A stretch of 64,000 bases of DNA from Streptomyces sp. HSG2 (GTDB lineage: Bacteria > Actinomycetota > Actinomycetes > Streptomycetales > Streptomycetaceae). Where the stretch lies: positions 3,658,001-3,722,000 of the forward strand of contig NZ_CP066801.1 of NCBI RefSeq assembly GCF_016598575.1, read 5' to 3'. How positions within the stretch are numbered: position 1 is the stretch's first letter; every line of letters begins with the position of its first letter. A program made the position numbers and the translations under genes. Of this stretch, positions 1 through 10,259 are shown piece by piece. The notes beneath the pieces were generated by a model. It had not been told where the DNA came from, did no database searches, and saw nothing but the letters and a program-made list of their open reading frames with translations.

Positions 1-119
1 CGGAGTGATCCCCGCCACGCCCCCGGGCCGGCCGAACCGCCTCCCGAGGGCGTGGCACGTCCCTCGCCCCGGCGCCCGCGGCGCCCTCCCGCGCCGAAGG
101 GGCACCGGGGTGCGGGACA

Positions 120-1361
120 ATGGGCGTCATGCCCTCCGCTCTCCCCGACGGCGTCCCCGTCCCCGCCGACGGCGCCCTGCCGGCGTCCGCGCTCGCCGGG
201 GCCGCGCACCGTCCCCTCGGCTTCTACCTGCACGTCCCGTACTGCGCGACCCGCTGCGGCTACTGCGACTTCAACACCTACACCGCCACCGAGCTTCGGG
301 GGTCCGGTGGCGTCCTCGCCTCCCGCGACGCCTACGCCGACACGCTGGTCGAGGAGGTGCGTCTGGCCCGCAAGGTGCTCGGAGACGACCCGCGTCCCGT
401 CGGGACGGTGTTCGTGGGCGGGGGCACGCCGACCCTCCTCCCCGCCGAGGACCTGGTGCGGATGGTGCGGGCCGTGCGCGAGGAGTTCGGCCTCGCGCCG
501 GACGCGGAGATCACCACGGAGGCGAATCCGGAGACCGTCGACCCCGCGTACCTCGCCGCCCTGCGCGCGGGCGGCTTCGACCGGATCTCCTTCGGGATGC
601 AGAGCGCCCGCCCCCACGTCCTGAGAATCCTGGACCGTACCCACACGCCCGGCCGGCCGGAAGCCTGCGTCGCCGAGGCCCGCGCCGCCGGTTTCGACCA
701 CGTCAACCTCGACCTGATCTACGGCACGCCGGGCGAGTCCGACGACGACTGGCGGGCCTCCCTCGACGCGGCCGTCGCCGCCGGCCCCGACCACGTCTCG
801 GCGTACGCCCTGATCGTCGAGGAGGGTACTCGGCTCGCCCGACGTGTCAGAGGCGGGGAGATCCCCATGACCGACGACGACGTCCACGCCGACCGGTACC
901 TGATCGCCGAGGAGCGCCTCTCGGCGGCCGGCTTCGCCTGGTACGAGGTGTCCAACTGGTCCACCACCCGGGCCGGGAGATGCCGCCACAACGAGCTGTA
1001 CTGGACGGGCGCCGACTGGTGGGGCGCGGGTCCGGGGGCCCACAGCCACGTCGGAGGGGTGCGTTGGTGGAACGTCAAGCACCCGGGTGCCTACGCCGCC
1101 GCGCTGGGGGCCGGGCGGTCTCCGGGGGCGGGTCGCGAGATCCTGACCGAGGAGGACCGTCGGGTCGAGCGGGTCCTGCTGGAACTGCGGTTGCGGGAGG
1201 GCGTGCCGCTGTCCCTGCTGCGGGAGGGCGGCCTGGCGGCGGCCGGCGGCTTCCTCGCGGACGGGCTGCTGGCCACCGGGCCGTACGAGGAGGGGCGGGC
1301 CGTCCTCACCCTGCGCGGCCGGCTGCTGGCCGACGCCGTCGTCCGGGACCTGGTGGACTGA
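120..1361 (+). CDS. hemW: HemW, radical-SAM heme chaperone
   Basis: This 413-residue protein has the CxxxCxxC radical-SAM cluster motif (CATRCGYC, about residue 42) and the GGGTPT and HNELYW blocks of the HemW (formerly HemN-like) family. Family members bind heme and S-adenosylmethionine and are thought to deliver heme to apoproteins; they are not the oxygen-independent coproporphyrinogen oxidase itself. ATG 120 was chosen; an in-frame ATG lies 9 bp downstream. It converges on the gene at 1458 across a hairpin terminator. Family assignment is firm; cellular role is inferred from the family. Confidence 0.93.
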   Translation: MGVMPSALPDGVPVPADGALPASALAGAAHRPLGFYLHVPYCATRCGYCDFNTYTATELRGSGGVLASRDAYADTLVEEVRLARKVLGDDPRPVGTVFVGGGTPTLLPAEDLVRMVRAVREEFGLAPDAEITTEANPETVDPAYLAALRAGGFDRISFGMQSARPHVLRILDRTHTPGRPEACVAEARAAGFDHVNLDLIYGTPGESDDDWRASLDAAVAAGPDHVSAYALIVEEGTRLARRVRGGEIPMTDDDVHADRYLIAEERLSAAGFAWYEVSNWSTTRAGRCRHNELYWTGADWWGAGPGAHSHVGGVRWWNVKHPGAYAAALGAGRSPGAGREILTEEDRRVERVLLELRLREGVPLSLLREGGLAAAGGFLADGLLATGPYEEGRAVLTLRGRLLADAVVRDLVD

Positions 1362-1419
1362 CCGGCACATGGGCGGGGACCGGTCCCGCGCCGGGCCGTC
1401 GATGCGGGGACACGGGGGC

Positions 1420-1446
1420 GGCGGGTCGCGCCGGCCACGACCCGCC
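1420..1446. terminator. Bidirectional hairpin terminator
   Basis: A perfect 9-bp inverted repeat (GGCGGGTCG / CGACCCGCC) with a 9-nt loop lies between two convergent genes. There is no clear U-tract, as is common in Streptomyces. Confidence 0.55.
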
Positions 1447-1457
1447 GACCCCGTCGG

Positions 1458-2267
1458 TCAGCACCGGCCGTCCTCGGTCAGGAAGTCGATCAGTTCCTCC
1501 ACGCGGCCGAGCAGCTCCGGCTCCAGGTCCCTGTGCGACCGCACTCGGCTCAGGATCGCCCGCCAGGCCGCTCCGGGCTCGCGCGGCCACCCCAGGGCCT
1601 GGCACACGCCCGTCTTCCAGTCCTGGTCGCGAGGCACCCGAGGCCAGCCCGGAATGCCCAGGGTCGACGGTTTCACCGCCTGCCAGACGTCCACGAAGGG
1701 GTGGCCGACGACCAACGTGTGCGGGTCGGTGACGGATCGCGCGATCCGCCACTCCTTCGAACCGGGCACGAGGTGGTCGACCAGGACGCCCAGGCGCGCC
1801 CCCGGTCCCGGGGCGAAGGCGTCGACGATCCGGGGAAGGTCGTCGACGCCTTCCAGGAACTCCACGACGATGCCCTCGACGCGCAGGTCGTCGCCCCAGA
1901 CGCGTTCGATCAACTCGGCGTCGTGCCGCCCCTCCACGTAGATCCGCCCGGGCCGGGCGACGCGCGCGGGGGCGTCCGGCACGGCCACGGATCCGGAAGC
2001 GGTGCGTGCCGCGCGAGGCGGGGCCGAACGGGGGCGCACCAAGGTCACCGCCCGGCCTTCCAGGAGGAAGCCGCGGGTCCGCAGGGGGAACACGCGGCGT
2101 CTGCCCAGACGGTCCTCCAGGGTCACCGACCCGGCCTCACACCCGATCACGGCACCGCAGAAACCCGAGTCGGGGTCCTCCACCACCAGACCCGGCTCGA
2201 CGGGCACTTCCGGGGCCGCCCGCGACCTCTTCCAGGGTGGGGTCAGATCGGGTGAGTACTCGCGCAT
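1458..2267 (-). CDS. DUF3097 family protein
   Basis: A 269-residue actinobacterial protein of the DUF3097 type. Its middle carries a YVEGRHDAEL segment resembling a Toprim-like acidic motif, followed by VLVDHLVPGSKE and a GHPFVDVWQ block. I do not know its function. Start is the ATG giving MREYSPDL; the open frame continues upstream but runs into the region of the neighbouring MBL gene. It is probably cotranscribed with that gene, which lies 34 bp upstream on the same strand. Confidence 0.85.
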   Translation of the reverse strand: MREYSPDLTPPWKRSRAAPEVPVEPGLVVEDPDSGFCGAVIGCEAGSVTLEDRLGRRRVFPLRTRGFLLEGRAVTLVRPRSAPPRAARTASGSVAVPDAPARVARPGRIYVEGRHDAELIERVWGDDLRVEGIVVEFLEGVDDLPRIVDAFAPGPGARLGVLVDHLVPGSKEWRIARSVTDPHTLVVGHPFVDVWQAVKPSTLGIPGWPRVPRDQDWKTGVCQALGWPREPGAAWRAILSRVRSHRDLEPELLGRVEELIDFLTEDGRC

Positions 2268-2301
2268 TCGGATGACGATACGAGGAACCAGGGCGCCGCG
2301 A

Positions 2302-3033
2302 TCACCGCGACACGCCGGACGGCCCGGCCAGGGAGGCCCGTTGGGCGCGGACGAAGTCCGCGTCGACCACGGCGCCGTGCCCCGGCACGTACCGGGCGTC
2401 GTCGCCGCCGAGGGCGAGGAGCCGGTCCAAGGCAGCGGGCCACCGACCCCGGTCGGTGTCCGGCCCCTCCTGCGGCGGGCCGGACTCCTCCACGAGGTCC
2501 CCGCAGAACACCACCACCGGCTCGCCCGGGACCAGGACCGCCATGTCGTGCGCCGCGTGCGCCGGGCCGAGCCTGACCAGCAGCGCGCGTCGACCGCCTC
2601 CCAGGTCGAGCGCGCGCTCGCCCGCCACCTCACGCGGAACGGGTCCCGGCGCCGCCACGGCCTCGGCGGCCTCGGCCGGGTCCAGCCCGTGGGCCACCGC
2701 GTCGGCCCGCAGAGTGTCCCGACCGGCCGCGGAGCCCATCGCGGACGCCATGCCCCTCGCCCCGTACGCCTCGACCCGGGGGAAGGCGCCCGCCCCGAGA
2801 ACATGGTCGAAATGGGCGTGGGTCAGCGCGAGATGCGTCACATCGACACCGGCGAGAGCGCGTGCCTCGGCGCGCAGCCGAGCCCCCTCCGCCGGACTCG
2901 CCCCGGCGTCGATCAGCAGGGCCGTCCCCCGCCCCACGACCAGCCCCGCCGTGGCGTCCCAGCCCGGCAGCCGACAGCGGCCGACGCCCGGCGCGATCCG
3001 CTCCCAGCCCAGCTCTTCCCAAGTCACCGTCAT
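2302..3033 (-). CDS. MBL-fold metallohydrolase
   Basis: A 243-residue metallo-beta-lactamase-fold protein with the zinc-binding HAHFDH motif (about residue 93), a second ligand region at LGPAHAAHD, an FCGDLV aspartate and a C-terminal VPGHG histidine. These are the complete ligand set of the fold, so it should be an active hydrolase; the substrate is unknown. It is divergent from hrcA, and the intergenic space holds the heat-shock promoter and operator of hrcA. Confidence 0.9.
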   Translation of the reverse strand: MTVTWEELGWERIAPGVGRCRLPGWDATAGLVVGRGTALLIDAGASPAEGARLRAEARALAGVDVTHLALTHAHFDHVLGAGAFPRVEAYGARGMASAMGSAAGRDTLRADAVAHGLDPAEAAEAVAAPGPVPREVAGERALDLGGGRRALLVRLGPAHAAHDMAVLVPGEPVVVFCGDLVEESGPPQEGPDTDRGRWPAALDRLLALGGDDARYVPGHGAVVDADFVRAQRASLAGPSGVSR

Positions 3034-3087
3034 ACCGGGACGCTAGCGGGGAAGACGTCCGACGGGCAGCGCGCTGCCGGCCGGGCC

Positions 3088-3118
3088 TTGTACGAGGCGC
3101 GGTCTCCGGCCGTACACT
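3088..3118 (+). promoter_or_regulatory. Probable hrcA-dnaJ promoter
   Basis: TTGTAC (3088-3093) and TACACT (3113-3118) resemble vegetative -35 and -10 hexamers with 19 bp between them. They sit just upstream of the CIRCE operator, which would then overlap the transcription start. Confidence 0.5.
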
Positions 3119-3128
3119 GGCGGGAAGC

Positions 3129-3155
3129 CTGGCACTCCCACACGTCGAGTGCCAG
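3129..3155. promoter_or_regulatory. CIRCE operator (HrcA-binding site)
   Basis: The perfect inverted repeat CTGGCACTC-N9-GAGTGCCAG matches the CIRCE pattern (GCACTC-N9-GAGTGC core). HrcA represses class I heat-shock genes by binding CIRCE; here it lies 40 bp before the hrcA start, implying autoregulation. Confidence 0.92.
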
Positions 3156-3194
3156 GGGGGAAATCCGGTCCGAGGACTCCGGGAGGTGTGCGCG

Positions 3195-4211
3195 GTGCTC
3201 AGTGAACGCAGGATGCAGGTGCTGCGCGCGATCGTCCAGGACTACGTCGGCACCGAGGAGCCCGTCGGGTCCAAGGCCCTCACCGAGCGGCACAACCTCG
3301 GCGTCTCCCCGGCCACCGTGCGCAACGACATGGCGGCGTTGGAGGACGAGGGGTTCATCGCGCAGCCCCACACCAGCGCGGGTCGCATCCCGACGGACAA
3401 GGGCTACCGGCTCTTCGTCGACAAGCTCGCGGCCGTCAAGCCCATGACGGCACCCGAGCGCCGCGCCATCCAGGGCTTCCTGGAGGGCGCCGTCGACCTG
3501 GACGACGTGGTGGCCCGCACGGTCCGGCTGCTGGCGCAGCTCACCCGCCAGGTCGCCGTCGTGCAGTACCCGTCGCTGGTCCGCTCGACCGTCCGACACG
3601 TCGAGCTGCTCTCGCTGGCTCCCGCTCGCCTGATGCTGGTGTTGATCACGGACACCGGGCGGGTGGAGCAGCGGATGGTCGACTGCCCCGCCCCGTTCGG
3701 CGAGACGTCGTTGGCCGATCTGCGGGCCCGGCTGAACAGCAGGGTGGCGGGACGGCGCTTCACCGACGTGCCCACGCTGGTGGAGGACTTGGCGGACGCC
3801 TTCGACCCGGAGGACCGGGGCACGGTCTCCATGGTGCTCTCCACCCTGCTGGAGACACTGGTCGAGGAGAACGAGGAACGGCTGATGATCGGCGGCACCG
3901 CCAATCTCACCCGTTTCGGGCACGATTTCCCTCTGATGATCCGGCCCGTTCTGGAGGCGCTCGAAGAGCAGATGGTGCTCCTCAAGCTGCTGGGCGAGGC
4001 GCAGGATCCGGGCGTGACCGTCCGTATCGGTCACGAGAACGCCCACGAAGGACTCAACTCCACGTCCGTCGTGTCGGTGGGCTACGGTTCGGGCGGCGAG
4101 GCGGTTGCCAAGCTCGGCGTGGTCGGACCGACCCGCATGGATTACCCGGGAACGATGGGAGCGGTACGCGCAGTGGCACGGTACGTCGGACAGATCCTGG
4201 CGGAGTCGTAG
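3195..4211 (+). CDS. hrcA: HrcA heat-inducible transcription repressor
   Basis: A 338-residue protein with the N-terminal winged-helix domain ([12 protein letters not shown], then [18 protein letters not shown]) and the HrcA core ending [13 protein letters not shown]. HrcA binds CIRCE and its activity depends on GroEL. The GTG start at 3195 follows a GGGAGG ribosome-binding site. The stop codon abuts the GTG of dnaJ, so the two are an operon under the CIRCE site. Confidence 0.96.
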   Translation: MLSERRMQVLRAIVQDYVGTEEPVGSKALTERHNLGVSPATVRNDMAALEDEGFIAQPHTSAGRIPTDKGYRLFVDKLAAVKPMTAPERRAIQGFLEGAVDLDDVVARTVRLLAQLTRQVAVVQYPSLVRSTVRHVELLSLAPARLMLVLITDTGRVEQRMVDCPAPFGETSLADLRARLNSRVAGRRFTDVPTLVEDLADAFDPEDRGTVSMVLSTLLETLVEENEERLMIGGTANLTRFGHDFPLMIRPVLEALEEQMVLLKLLGEAQDPGVTVRIGHENAHEGLNSTSVVSVGYGSGGEAVAKLGVVGPTRMDYPGTMGAVRAVARYVGQILAES

Positions 4212-5348
4212 GTGGCCACGGACTACTACGCCGTTCTCGGCGTACGCCGCGACGCGTCGCAGGACGAGATCAAGAAGGCCTTCCGGCGGCTCGCGCGCGA
4301 GCTGCATCCGGACGTCAACCCCGATCCGAAGACACAGGAGCGGTTCAAGGAGATCAACGCCGCCTACGAGGTGTTGTCGGACCCGCAGAAGAAGCAGGTC
4401 TACGACCTCGGCGGCGACCCGCTGTCGGGCTCGGGCGGGCCCGGGGCCGGCGGCTTCGGCGGCGGCGGCTTCGGGAACTTCTCGGACATCATGGACGCCT
4501 TCTTCGGCACGGCGTCGCAGCGCGGACCGCGCTCGCGCACCCGCCGCGGTCAGGACGCCATGATCCGCATCGACGTCGAGCTGGACGAGTCCGCCTTCGG
4601 CACCACCAAGGACATCCAGGTCGACACGGCGATCGTCTGCACCACCTGCAGTGGTGAGGGCGCCGCGCCGGGCACCTCCGCCCAGACCTGCGACATGTGC
4701 CGCGGCCGCGGCGAGGTGTCCCAGGTCACGCGGTCCTTCCTCGGGCAGGTCATGACCTCCCGGCCGTGCCCGCAGTGCCAGGGCTTCGGCACCGTCGTCC
4801 CGACGCCGTGCCCGGAGTGCGCCGGGGACGGGCGCGTCCGGTCCCGCCGTACGCTGACGGTGAAGGTCCCGGCCGGCGTGGACAACGGCACCCGCATCCA
4901 GCTCGCGGGGGAGGGTGAGGTCGGTCCGGGCGGCGGCCCGGCGGGCGACCTCTACGTCGAGATCCACGAGCTGCCGCACTCGGTCTTCCAGCGCCGCGGT
5001 GACGACCTGCACTGCACGGTCACCATCCCGATGACCGCGGCGGCCCTGGGCACCAAGGTGCCGTTGGAGACGCTGGACGGCATGGAGGAGATCGACATCA
5101 GACCCGGCACTCAGTCGGGGCAGTCGATCCCGCTGCACGGCAGGGGCGTCACCCACCTGCGGGGCGGCGGCCGAGGCGATCTCATCGTGCACGTCGAGGT
5201 CACCACGCCGACCAAGCTCGACCCCGAGCAGGAGCGCCTGCTGCGCGAACTCTCCGAACTCCGCGGCGAGGAGCGGCCCCAGGGACAGTTCCAGCCCGGT
5301 CAGCAGGGGTTGTTCTCCCGGCTGAAGGACGCCTTCAACGGGCGCTGA
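4212..5348 (+). CDS. dnaJ: Chaperone protein DnaJ (hrcA-linked paralogue)
   Basis: A 378-residue type I J-protein. The J-domain has HPD (about residue 34), followed by a Gly/Phe-rich linker, four CxxCxGxG zinc repeats ([32 protein letters not shown]) and the C-terminal substrate-binding domain. It stimulates DnaK ATPase and presents clients. Streptomyces usually carry a second dnaJ in the dnaK operon; this is the hrcA-linked copy. Confidence 0.95.
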   Translation: MATDYYAVLGVRRDASQDEIKKAFRRLARELHPDVNPDPKTQERFKEINAAYEVLSDPQKKQVYDLGGDPLSGSGGPGAGGFGGGGFGNFSDIMDAFFGTASQRGPRSRTRRGQDAMIRIDVELDESAFGTTKDIQVDTAIVCTTCSGEGAAPGTSAQTCDMCRGRGEVSQVTRSFLGQVMTSRPCPQCQGFGTVVPTPCPECAGDGRVRSRRTLTVKVPAGVDNGTRIQLAGEGEVGPGGGPAGDLYVEIHELPHSVFQRRGDDLHCTVTIPMTAAALGTKVPLETLDGMEEIDIRPGTQSGQSIPLHGRGVTHLRGGGRGDLIVHVEVTTPTKLDPEQERLLRELSELRGEERPQGQFQPGQQGLFSRLKDAFNGR

Positions 5349-5359
5349 GCCGCCGGCCC

Positions 5360-5398
5360 GGCACAGGCCGCCCGACCGACGGGCCGGCGGCCTGTGCC
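5360..5398 (+). terminator. hrcA-dnaJ hairpin terminator
   Basis: A 13-bp perfect stem (GGCACAGGCCGCC / GGCGGCCTGTGCC) starts 12 bp after the dnaJ stop codon. Confidence 0.65.
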
Positions 5399-5578
5399 CT
5401 GCCCCCCGGATCGGCCGCTTCGAGTGCCGAGGGATTCGGTGCGCCACCGGGTCTCCTCGCCGTCCGGCGAGCACGGGGTGGCATCGCCGCGGTCGGCGTT
5501 CGACGGGCGTAGACGCCGCCGGCGCGTGTCGGGAAGACCGGATTCCGGCTTGTGCGGGGGGCATGGCACCATGCCGTC

Positions 5579-6661
5579 ATGTCGCGCGCACTGACCGATC
5601 TCTTCCCCTGTCCGATCGTGCAGGCCCCGATGGCGGGGGGCGTCTCCCTCCCCCGACTCGCCGCGGCGGTCTGCGAGGCGGGCGGACTGGGGTTCCTGGC
5701 GGGCGGATACAAGACCGCCGACGGCGTGTACGAGGAGATCAAGCAACTGCGCGGGTTGACCCGCCGACCCTTCGGGGTCAACCTCTTCGTGCCCCCGCGC
5801 GACACTCCGGACGCCTCCGCCGTGGACCTCTACGCCCAGCAGCTCGCCGGCGAGGCGGGCTGGTACACCACCCGGCTCGGCGACCGCGCCGGCTCCCGGG
5901 ACGACGGCTACGACACCAAGGTCGCCGTCCTGGTCGAGAACCCGGTACCCGTGGTCTCCTTCCACTTCGGCGTGCCCACCGCCGAAGTCGTGGACGCCCT
6001 GCGACGGGTCGGCACGCTGACGCTGGTCACCGCCACCACGGCCGAGGAGGCGCGGGCCGTGGAGCGCTCCGGGGCGGACGGCGTCGTCGTGCAGGGTGTC
6101 GAGGCCGGCGGTCACCAGGGCACCCACCGGGACGTCCCGGAACACGACGGGGCGGGGGTCGGTGTGCTCTCCCTGGTCGCGGAGGTCCGCGAGACGGTGG
6201 ACCTGCCGATCGTCGCGGCGGGAGGGGTGATGCGAGGCGCGCAGATAGCCGCCCTGCTGGCCGCCGGCGCCGTGGCGGCCCAGCTCGGCACCGCCTTCCT
6301 GGCCGCTCCCGAGTCGGGTGCCCACACCCTGCACAAGCAGGCCCTGACCGACCCCCTCTACGACGGGACCCGTCTGACGCGGGCCTTCTCGGGGCGTCCG
6401 GCGCGTGGTCTGCTCAACCGCTTCGTCCGGGAACACGGCCCGTACGCACCGGCCGCCTACCCCGAGGTCCACCACCTCACCGCCCCGCTCCGCAAGGCAG
6501 CGGCGCGGGCCGGCGACTCTCAGGGCATGGCGCTGTGGGCGGGGCAGGGGCACCGAATGGCCCGTCGGCTCCCCGCCGGGCAACTCGTGGAGATCCTGAT
6601 GTCCGAACTCGCGCTCGCCGTCTCGGCGGTGCGGAACCTCGAAGAGGAGGCGGGACGTTGA
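5579..6661 (+). CDS. Nitronate monooxygenase-family FMN oxidoreductase
   Basis: A 360-residue TIM-barrel flavoprotein. The N-terminal PIVQAPMAGG motif, the EAGGHQGTH segment with the catalytic-type histidine (about residue 180) and the PIVAAGGV phosphate-binding loop are the hallmarks of nitronate monooxygenase (formerly 2-nitropropane dioxygenase). It would detoxify nitronates using FMN and oxygen. Start ATG 5579 gives MSRALTDLF. Its TGA overlaps the TTG of rsmE, so the two are translationally coupled. Confidence 0.88.
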   Translation: MSRALTDLFPCPIVQAPMAGGVSLPRLAAAVCEAGGLGFLAGGYKTADGVYEEIKQLRGLTRRPFGVNLFVPPRDTPDASAVDLYAQQLAGEAGWYTTRLGDRAGSRDDGYDTKVAVLVENPVPVVSFHFGVPTAEVVDALRRVGTLTLVTATTAEEARAVERSGADGVVVQGVEAGGHQGTHRDVPEHDGAGVGVLSLVAEVRETVDLPIVAAGGVMRGAQIAALLAAGAVAAQLGTAFLAAPESGAHTLHKQALTDPLYDGTRLTRAFSGRPARGLLNRFVREHGPYAPAAYPEVHHLTAPLRKAAARAGDSQGMALWAGQGHRMARRLPAGQLVEILMSELALAVSAVRNLEEEAGR

Positions 6662-7407
6662 CGGCGCCGGTGTTCGTGGACGAGTCGTTGGGCTCGATCG
6701 ACCCGCACGACCGGCCCTACGTCCTGGACGGCCCCGAGGGCCGGCACGCGGTCTCCGTCAAACGACTCCGACCCGGCGAGACGCTCGTCCTGACGGACGG
6801 GCGCGGCCACTGGGCCGAGGGCGTGGTCGGAGCCACCGAGGGCAAGGACCGGCTGATCCTGGACACCCTCTCCGCCGTGCGACACGAGGCCCCGCCGCGG
6901 CCCCGGGTCGTCGTCGTGCAGGCCCTTCCCAAGGGCGACCGGGGCGAACTCGCCGTGGAGACGATGACCGAGGTCGGCGTCGACGCGATCGTGCCCTGGA
7001 CCGCTTCTCGGTGCGTCACCAAGTGGCAGGGGGACCGCGGACGCAAGGCTCTCGCCAAGTGGCGGGCCACCGCGCGCGAGGCCGGCAAACAGTCCCGGCG
7101 GACCCGGTTCCCCGAGATCGGGGAACCGGCCACGACCAAGGGCGTGGCGGAGCTGCTCGCGGGAGCCGACTTCGCGGCCGTGCTCCACGAGGCCGCCGAC
7201 ACCCCGCTGGCCACCGTCGACCTGCCGAGCGACGGGACCGTCGTCCTCGTGGTGGGCCCCGAAGGCGGGGTCTCGCCGGAGGAGACGGAGATCTTCTCCG
7301 GCGCGGGAGCCCGCGGTTGCGTGCTGGGCCCCAGTGTCCTGCGCACCTCGACGGCCGGCACCGCCGCGGTCGCCCTCCTGCTCGGCCGCACCGGCCGTTG
7401 GGGCTGA
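6658..7407 (+). CDS. rsmE: 16S rRNA (uracil-1498-N3)-methyltransferase RsmE
   Basis: A protein of about 249 residues of the SPOUT class. The trefoil-knot SAM site is visible as GPEGGVSPEE and LRTSTAGTAA near the C-terminus, and the N-terminal PUA-like domain carries GRHAVSVKRLRPGE. It methylates U1498 of 16S rRNA. The start is taken at TTG 6658 in a TTGA overlap with the upstream stop; GTG 6670 is the alternative. Confidence 0.92.
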   Translation: MTAPVFVDESLGSIDPHDRPYVLDGPEGRHAVSVKRLRPGETLVLTDGRGHWAEGVVGATEGKDRLILDTLSAVRHEAPPRPRVVVVQALPKGDRGELAVETMTEVGVDAIVPWTASRCVTKWQGDRGRKALAKWRATAREAGKQSRRTRFPEIGEPATTKGVAELLAGADFAAVLHEAADTPLATVDLPSDGTVVLVVGPEGGVSPEETEIFSGAGARGCVLGPSVLRTSTAGTAAVALLLGRTGRWG

Positions 7408-7647
7408 CCCGCGTCTCGCGACCCGCGCCCCGAGGCCTCGTCGGCCACCGAACGCGGCCTGGTGCGACGGTCGGTGGCGGCGTGCCGCGTCCTCGGACCG
7501 CACCGGACGCACCTCGGGCCACTGCCGACGGAACGACCCCGCGCGGCGCCGCCCGCCGGCGATTCCCGGGATCCCGCCCGCGCGGGTCCCGCCGCCGACG
7601 CGACCGATACGATGCCCGGGCAGCGATCATCGGCGTGAGGAGGCCCC

Positions 7648-8001
7648 ATGCCAGGGGAACCGCAAGACGACTGTCTGTTCTGCAAGATCGTCGAGCGGGC
7701 CGTGCCGGCGACGGTCGTCCGCGAGACCGCCACCACCGTCGCCTTCCGCGACATCAGCCCGCAGGCCCCCACGCACATCCTGGTCATCCCGAAGGCGCAC
7801 CACCGGGACGCCGCCGCGCTGGCCACCGCCGATCCCGAGCTCGCCGCCGACGTGCTGCGCGAGACCCGGGCCGTGGCGGACGAGGAGCGACTGGACAGCT
7901 ACCGCATCGTCTTCAACACCGGCAGCGGCGCGGGTCAGACCGTCTGGCACGCGCACGCCCACGTGCTGGGCGGGCGTGGCATGCAATGGCCCCCGGGATA
8001 G
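7648..8001 (+). CDS. HIT-family nucleotide-binding protein
   Basis: A 117-residue HINT-like protein with a CLFCKIV zinc-type N-terminus and the histidine triad HAHAHV near residue 105. Such proteins hydrolyse nucleoside phosphoramidates or related nucleotide conjugates. It starts at ATG 7648 after a GGAGG ribosome-binding site and is 6 bp upstream of rnz, so the two probably share a transcript. The 240 bp before it hold no gene I can support. Confidence 0.92.
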   Translation: MPGEPQDDCLFCKIVERAVPATVVRETATTVAFRDISPQAPTHILVIPKAHHRDAAALATADPELAADVLRETRAVADEERLDSYRIVFNTGSGAGQTVWHAHAHVLGGRGMQWPPG

Positions 8002-8383
8002 CGCGGGATGTCCGTCCGCGAACTCGTCGTCCTGGGCACCGCCGGTCAGGTGCCCACGCGACACCGCAACCACAACGGCCACCTGCTCCTTTGGGACGGC
8101 CAGGGCATCCTCTTCGACCCGGGTGAGGGAACACAGCGGCAGATGCTGCTCGCCGGGGTCTCGGCGCACGACATCGACCGGATCTGCGTGACGCACTTCC
8201 ACGGAGACCATTGCCTCGGTCTGCCGGGAGTGATCCAGCGGATCAACCTCGACCGGGTCGACCACCCGGTCACCGCCCACTACCCGAGGTCCGGCCGGCA
8301 CTTCTTCGAGCGGCTCCGGTACTCCAGCGCGTACCACCAGCGTGTCGACCTCACCGAGACCCCGATCGACGGCGACGGCGTGT

Positions 8384-10259
8384 GACTCTGTTGCGCATTT
8401 TGGCTGGTGCTACGCGGCGAGTTGGTAGACGAGGCGGGACAGGCGGCTTGTCCAGGATCGTCTGGTGCGGTGGGGCTGGCGGCTGGCCCAGTGGGCGTCG
8501 AGCCGGATGATGTTGATCGCGGTGGCGGAGAAGGCGTGTTGGAGGGTGACCTTGGGCAGGCCGCGGTAGCGGGCCCGGCGCATCCCGGTGACGTCGAGGG
8601 CCTGGTTGATGGTGCCCTCGACACCTGCACGCAGGGCGTACTTGGCCTGCCAGGTGTCGCTCTTCTGCTCGGCGCGGGCGGCGGTGACGTGCTCGTGGAC
8701 CTCGCGGGGCCGCAGGGTGAGCATGCGATTGCCGCGGACGGCAGCGGTGCACCGCTCGCGGGAGGGGCAGGGGCGGCAGTCACCGCCGGCGAAGGCGATC
8801 ACGATGGCGTCGCGGCCGTGCTGTTGCACGGGATACCAGCCGGTGCTGGTGCTGCCCTCGGGGCAGGTCACCTGGCGGGTGTTCCAGTCGATCCGGAACG
8901 CGGCCTTGTCGAAGCCCTCGGCCTCCCGTGCCTGGCGGGAGTGGTCGCCGAGGAGCGGGGTGATCATGGTGATGCCGTCGCGGGCCGCGTCGGTGACGAG
9001 GTCGGCGGAGGGGTAGCCGGAGTCGAGGTAGTGCTCGCCCGGCTTGACCTGGCGTTCGGCCAGGCGGTGCTGGATGGCGGCGGTGGCAGTCACGTCCGGC
9101 GCGGTCGAGGCGGTGGTGGCCACGTCCGTGATCAGGTGCGGGGCGCCGGCCGCGGCGGGAGCGGTGCCGTCAGTGCCGCCCGCACCGTCAGTGCCGTTGT
9201 CGTTGTCGCAGGTCTCGGTGAGGTGGACCTTGTAGCCGCACCAGAACAGCTCGTCTCCCTTCGCCGACCAGCGGGCATCCGCGTCGTAGGGCGAGGCGAG
9301 CCGCAGTTGTCCGGGCGGGACGCCGTCACTGTCGGCCTCCCGCTTCCTGACCACCTCCCGTCCCCGGGCGTTGCAGGTGACGTGGTAGGTCTGCACGAAG
9401 ATCCGCCGCAGCAACTCCACCGGCTCCACTTCGCGCAGCCAAGCGGGGCATCCGGCTCGCGCACGGCGCGCAGCAGCACGAGCGCGTCCTGCCCGTAGAC
9501 CTCGGCGAGCCGGTCCCGCCTGGTCTTCGACGACGGCAGCCGCCAGGAATCCACGCGGGCCGCATACCGCAGCTCCCACTCGGCGACCCGCTCAGCCCCG
9601 AACCGGCCCGCCAGCCAGGACGGCGCCGCACCGGCCAGCGCCTCCAGCACCGCGCGCACGCTCTCCCCGGCCAGCTCCAGACGGTTCAGGTCCCGCACCG
9701 CACTGATCACGTGCGTGGAGTCCGTGCGCTGTTTCCCGCCCGCGCCGACCAGGCCCTTGCCGCGGCAGTGCTCCAGCAGCCGGTCGAAGACCAAGCGCTC
9801 CATGCCGTGCTCGACCAGCCGAGCCCGGAACCTCGCCAGCACCGTGAAGTCGAAACCGGTGTCGGTCAACTCCAGTCCCAGCGCGTACTTCCACGACAGG
9901 CGCTCACGCACCGCCTCCGCGGCCTGCCGGTCGGTCAGGTTCTCCGCGAACTGCAACACCGTGACCAGCGCCAGCATCCCCGGCGACAATCCCGCCGGCC
10001 CGCGCGCACCGAACGCCTCCGCGAACGGCTCGTCCGCGAACACCCCCGCCAACTCCTCCCGAACCCGCATCGCCAGCGAGCCGTCCGGGAACACCACCGC
10101 GGCCACCGCCGCCGTCAACTCCGGAACCTCTGGTAACCCCTGCGGCCGCATCGACACCGAGCACCGTCCTCCCCGGGCCCCGCAACAACCCGGCAGGACC
10201 CAACGGAACGATCATCCCCGACCCGACGAGCACCCCGCAGCAAAATGCGCAACAGAGTC
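8384..10259 (-). mobile_element. IS1182-family insertion sequence, copy 1 (in rnz)
   Basis: The 1876-bp element starts and ends with the inverted repeat GACTCTGTTGCGCATTTTG and is flanked by a 6-bp direct repeat, GCGTGT. It carries one transposase gene on the minus strand. It is almost identical to copy 2 at 17525-19400, so at least one transposition is recent. Confidence 0.95.
8410..10157 (-). pseudogene. IS1182-family transposase, frameshifted
   Basis: The N-terminal 237 or so residues ([15 protein letters not shown]..., then QFAENLTDRQAAEAVR) and the C-terminal DDE part are in different frames. Compared with copy 2, a run of five G near 9447 has lost one base, which causes the shift. Copy 2 is intact here but frameshifted elsewhere, so the parent element was presumably intact. 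The gene is probably dead unless the base loss is a sequencing or assembly error. Confidence 0.88.

Noticed and set aside
3030..5564. 844-codon minus-strand open frame opposite hrcA and dnaJ
   Set aside because: A shadow of the high-GC plus-strand genes, with a low-complexity Arg/Gly/His composition and no family features.
8401..9498. Plus-strand open frames within both IS1182 copies
   Set aside because: They lie opposite the transposase, are present identically in both copies, and have no recognisable features.
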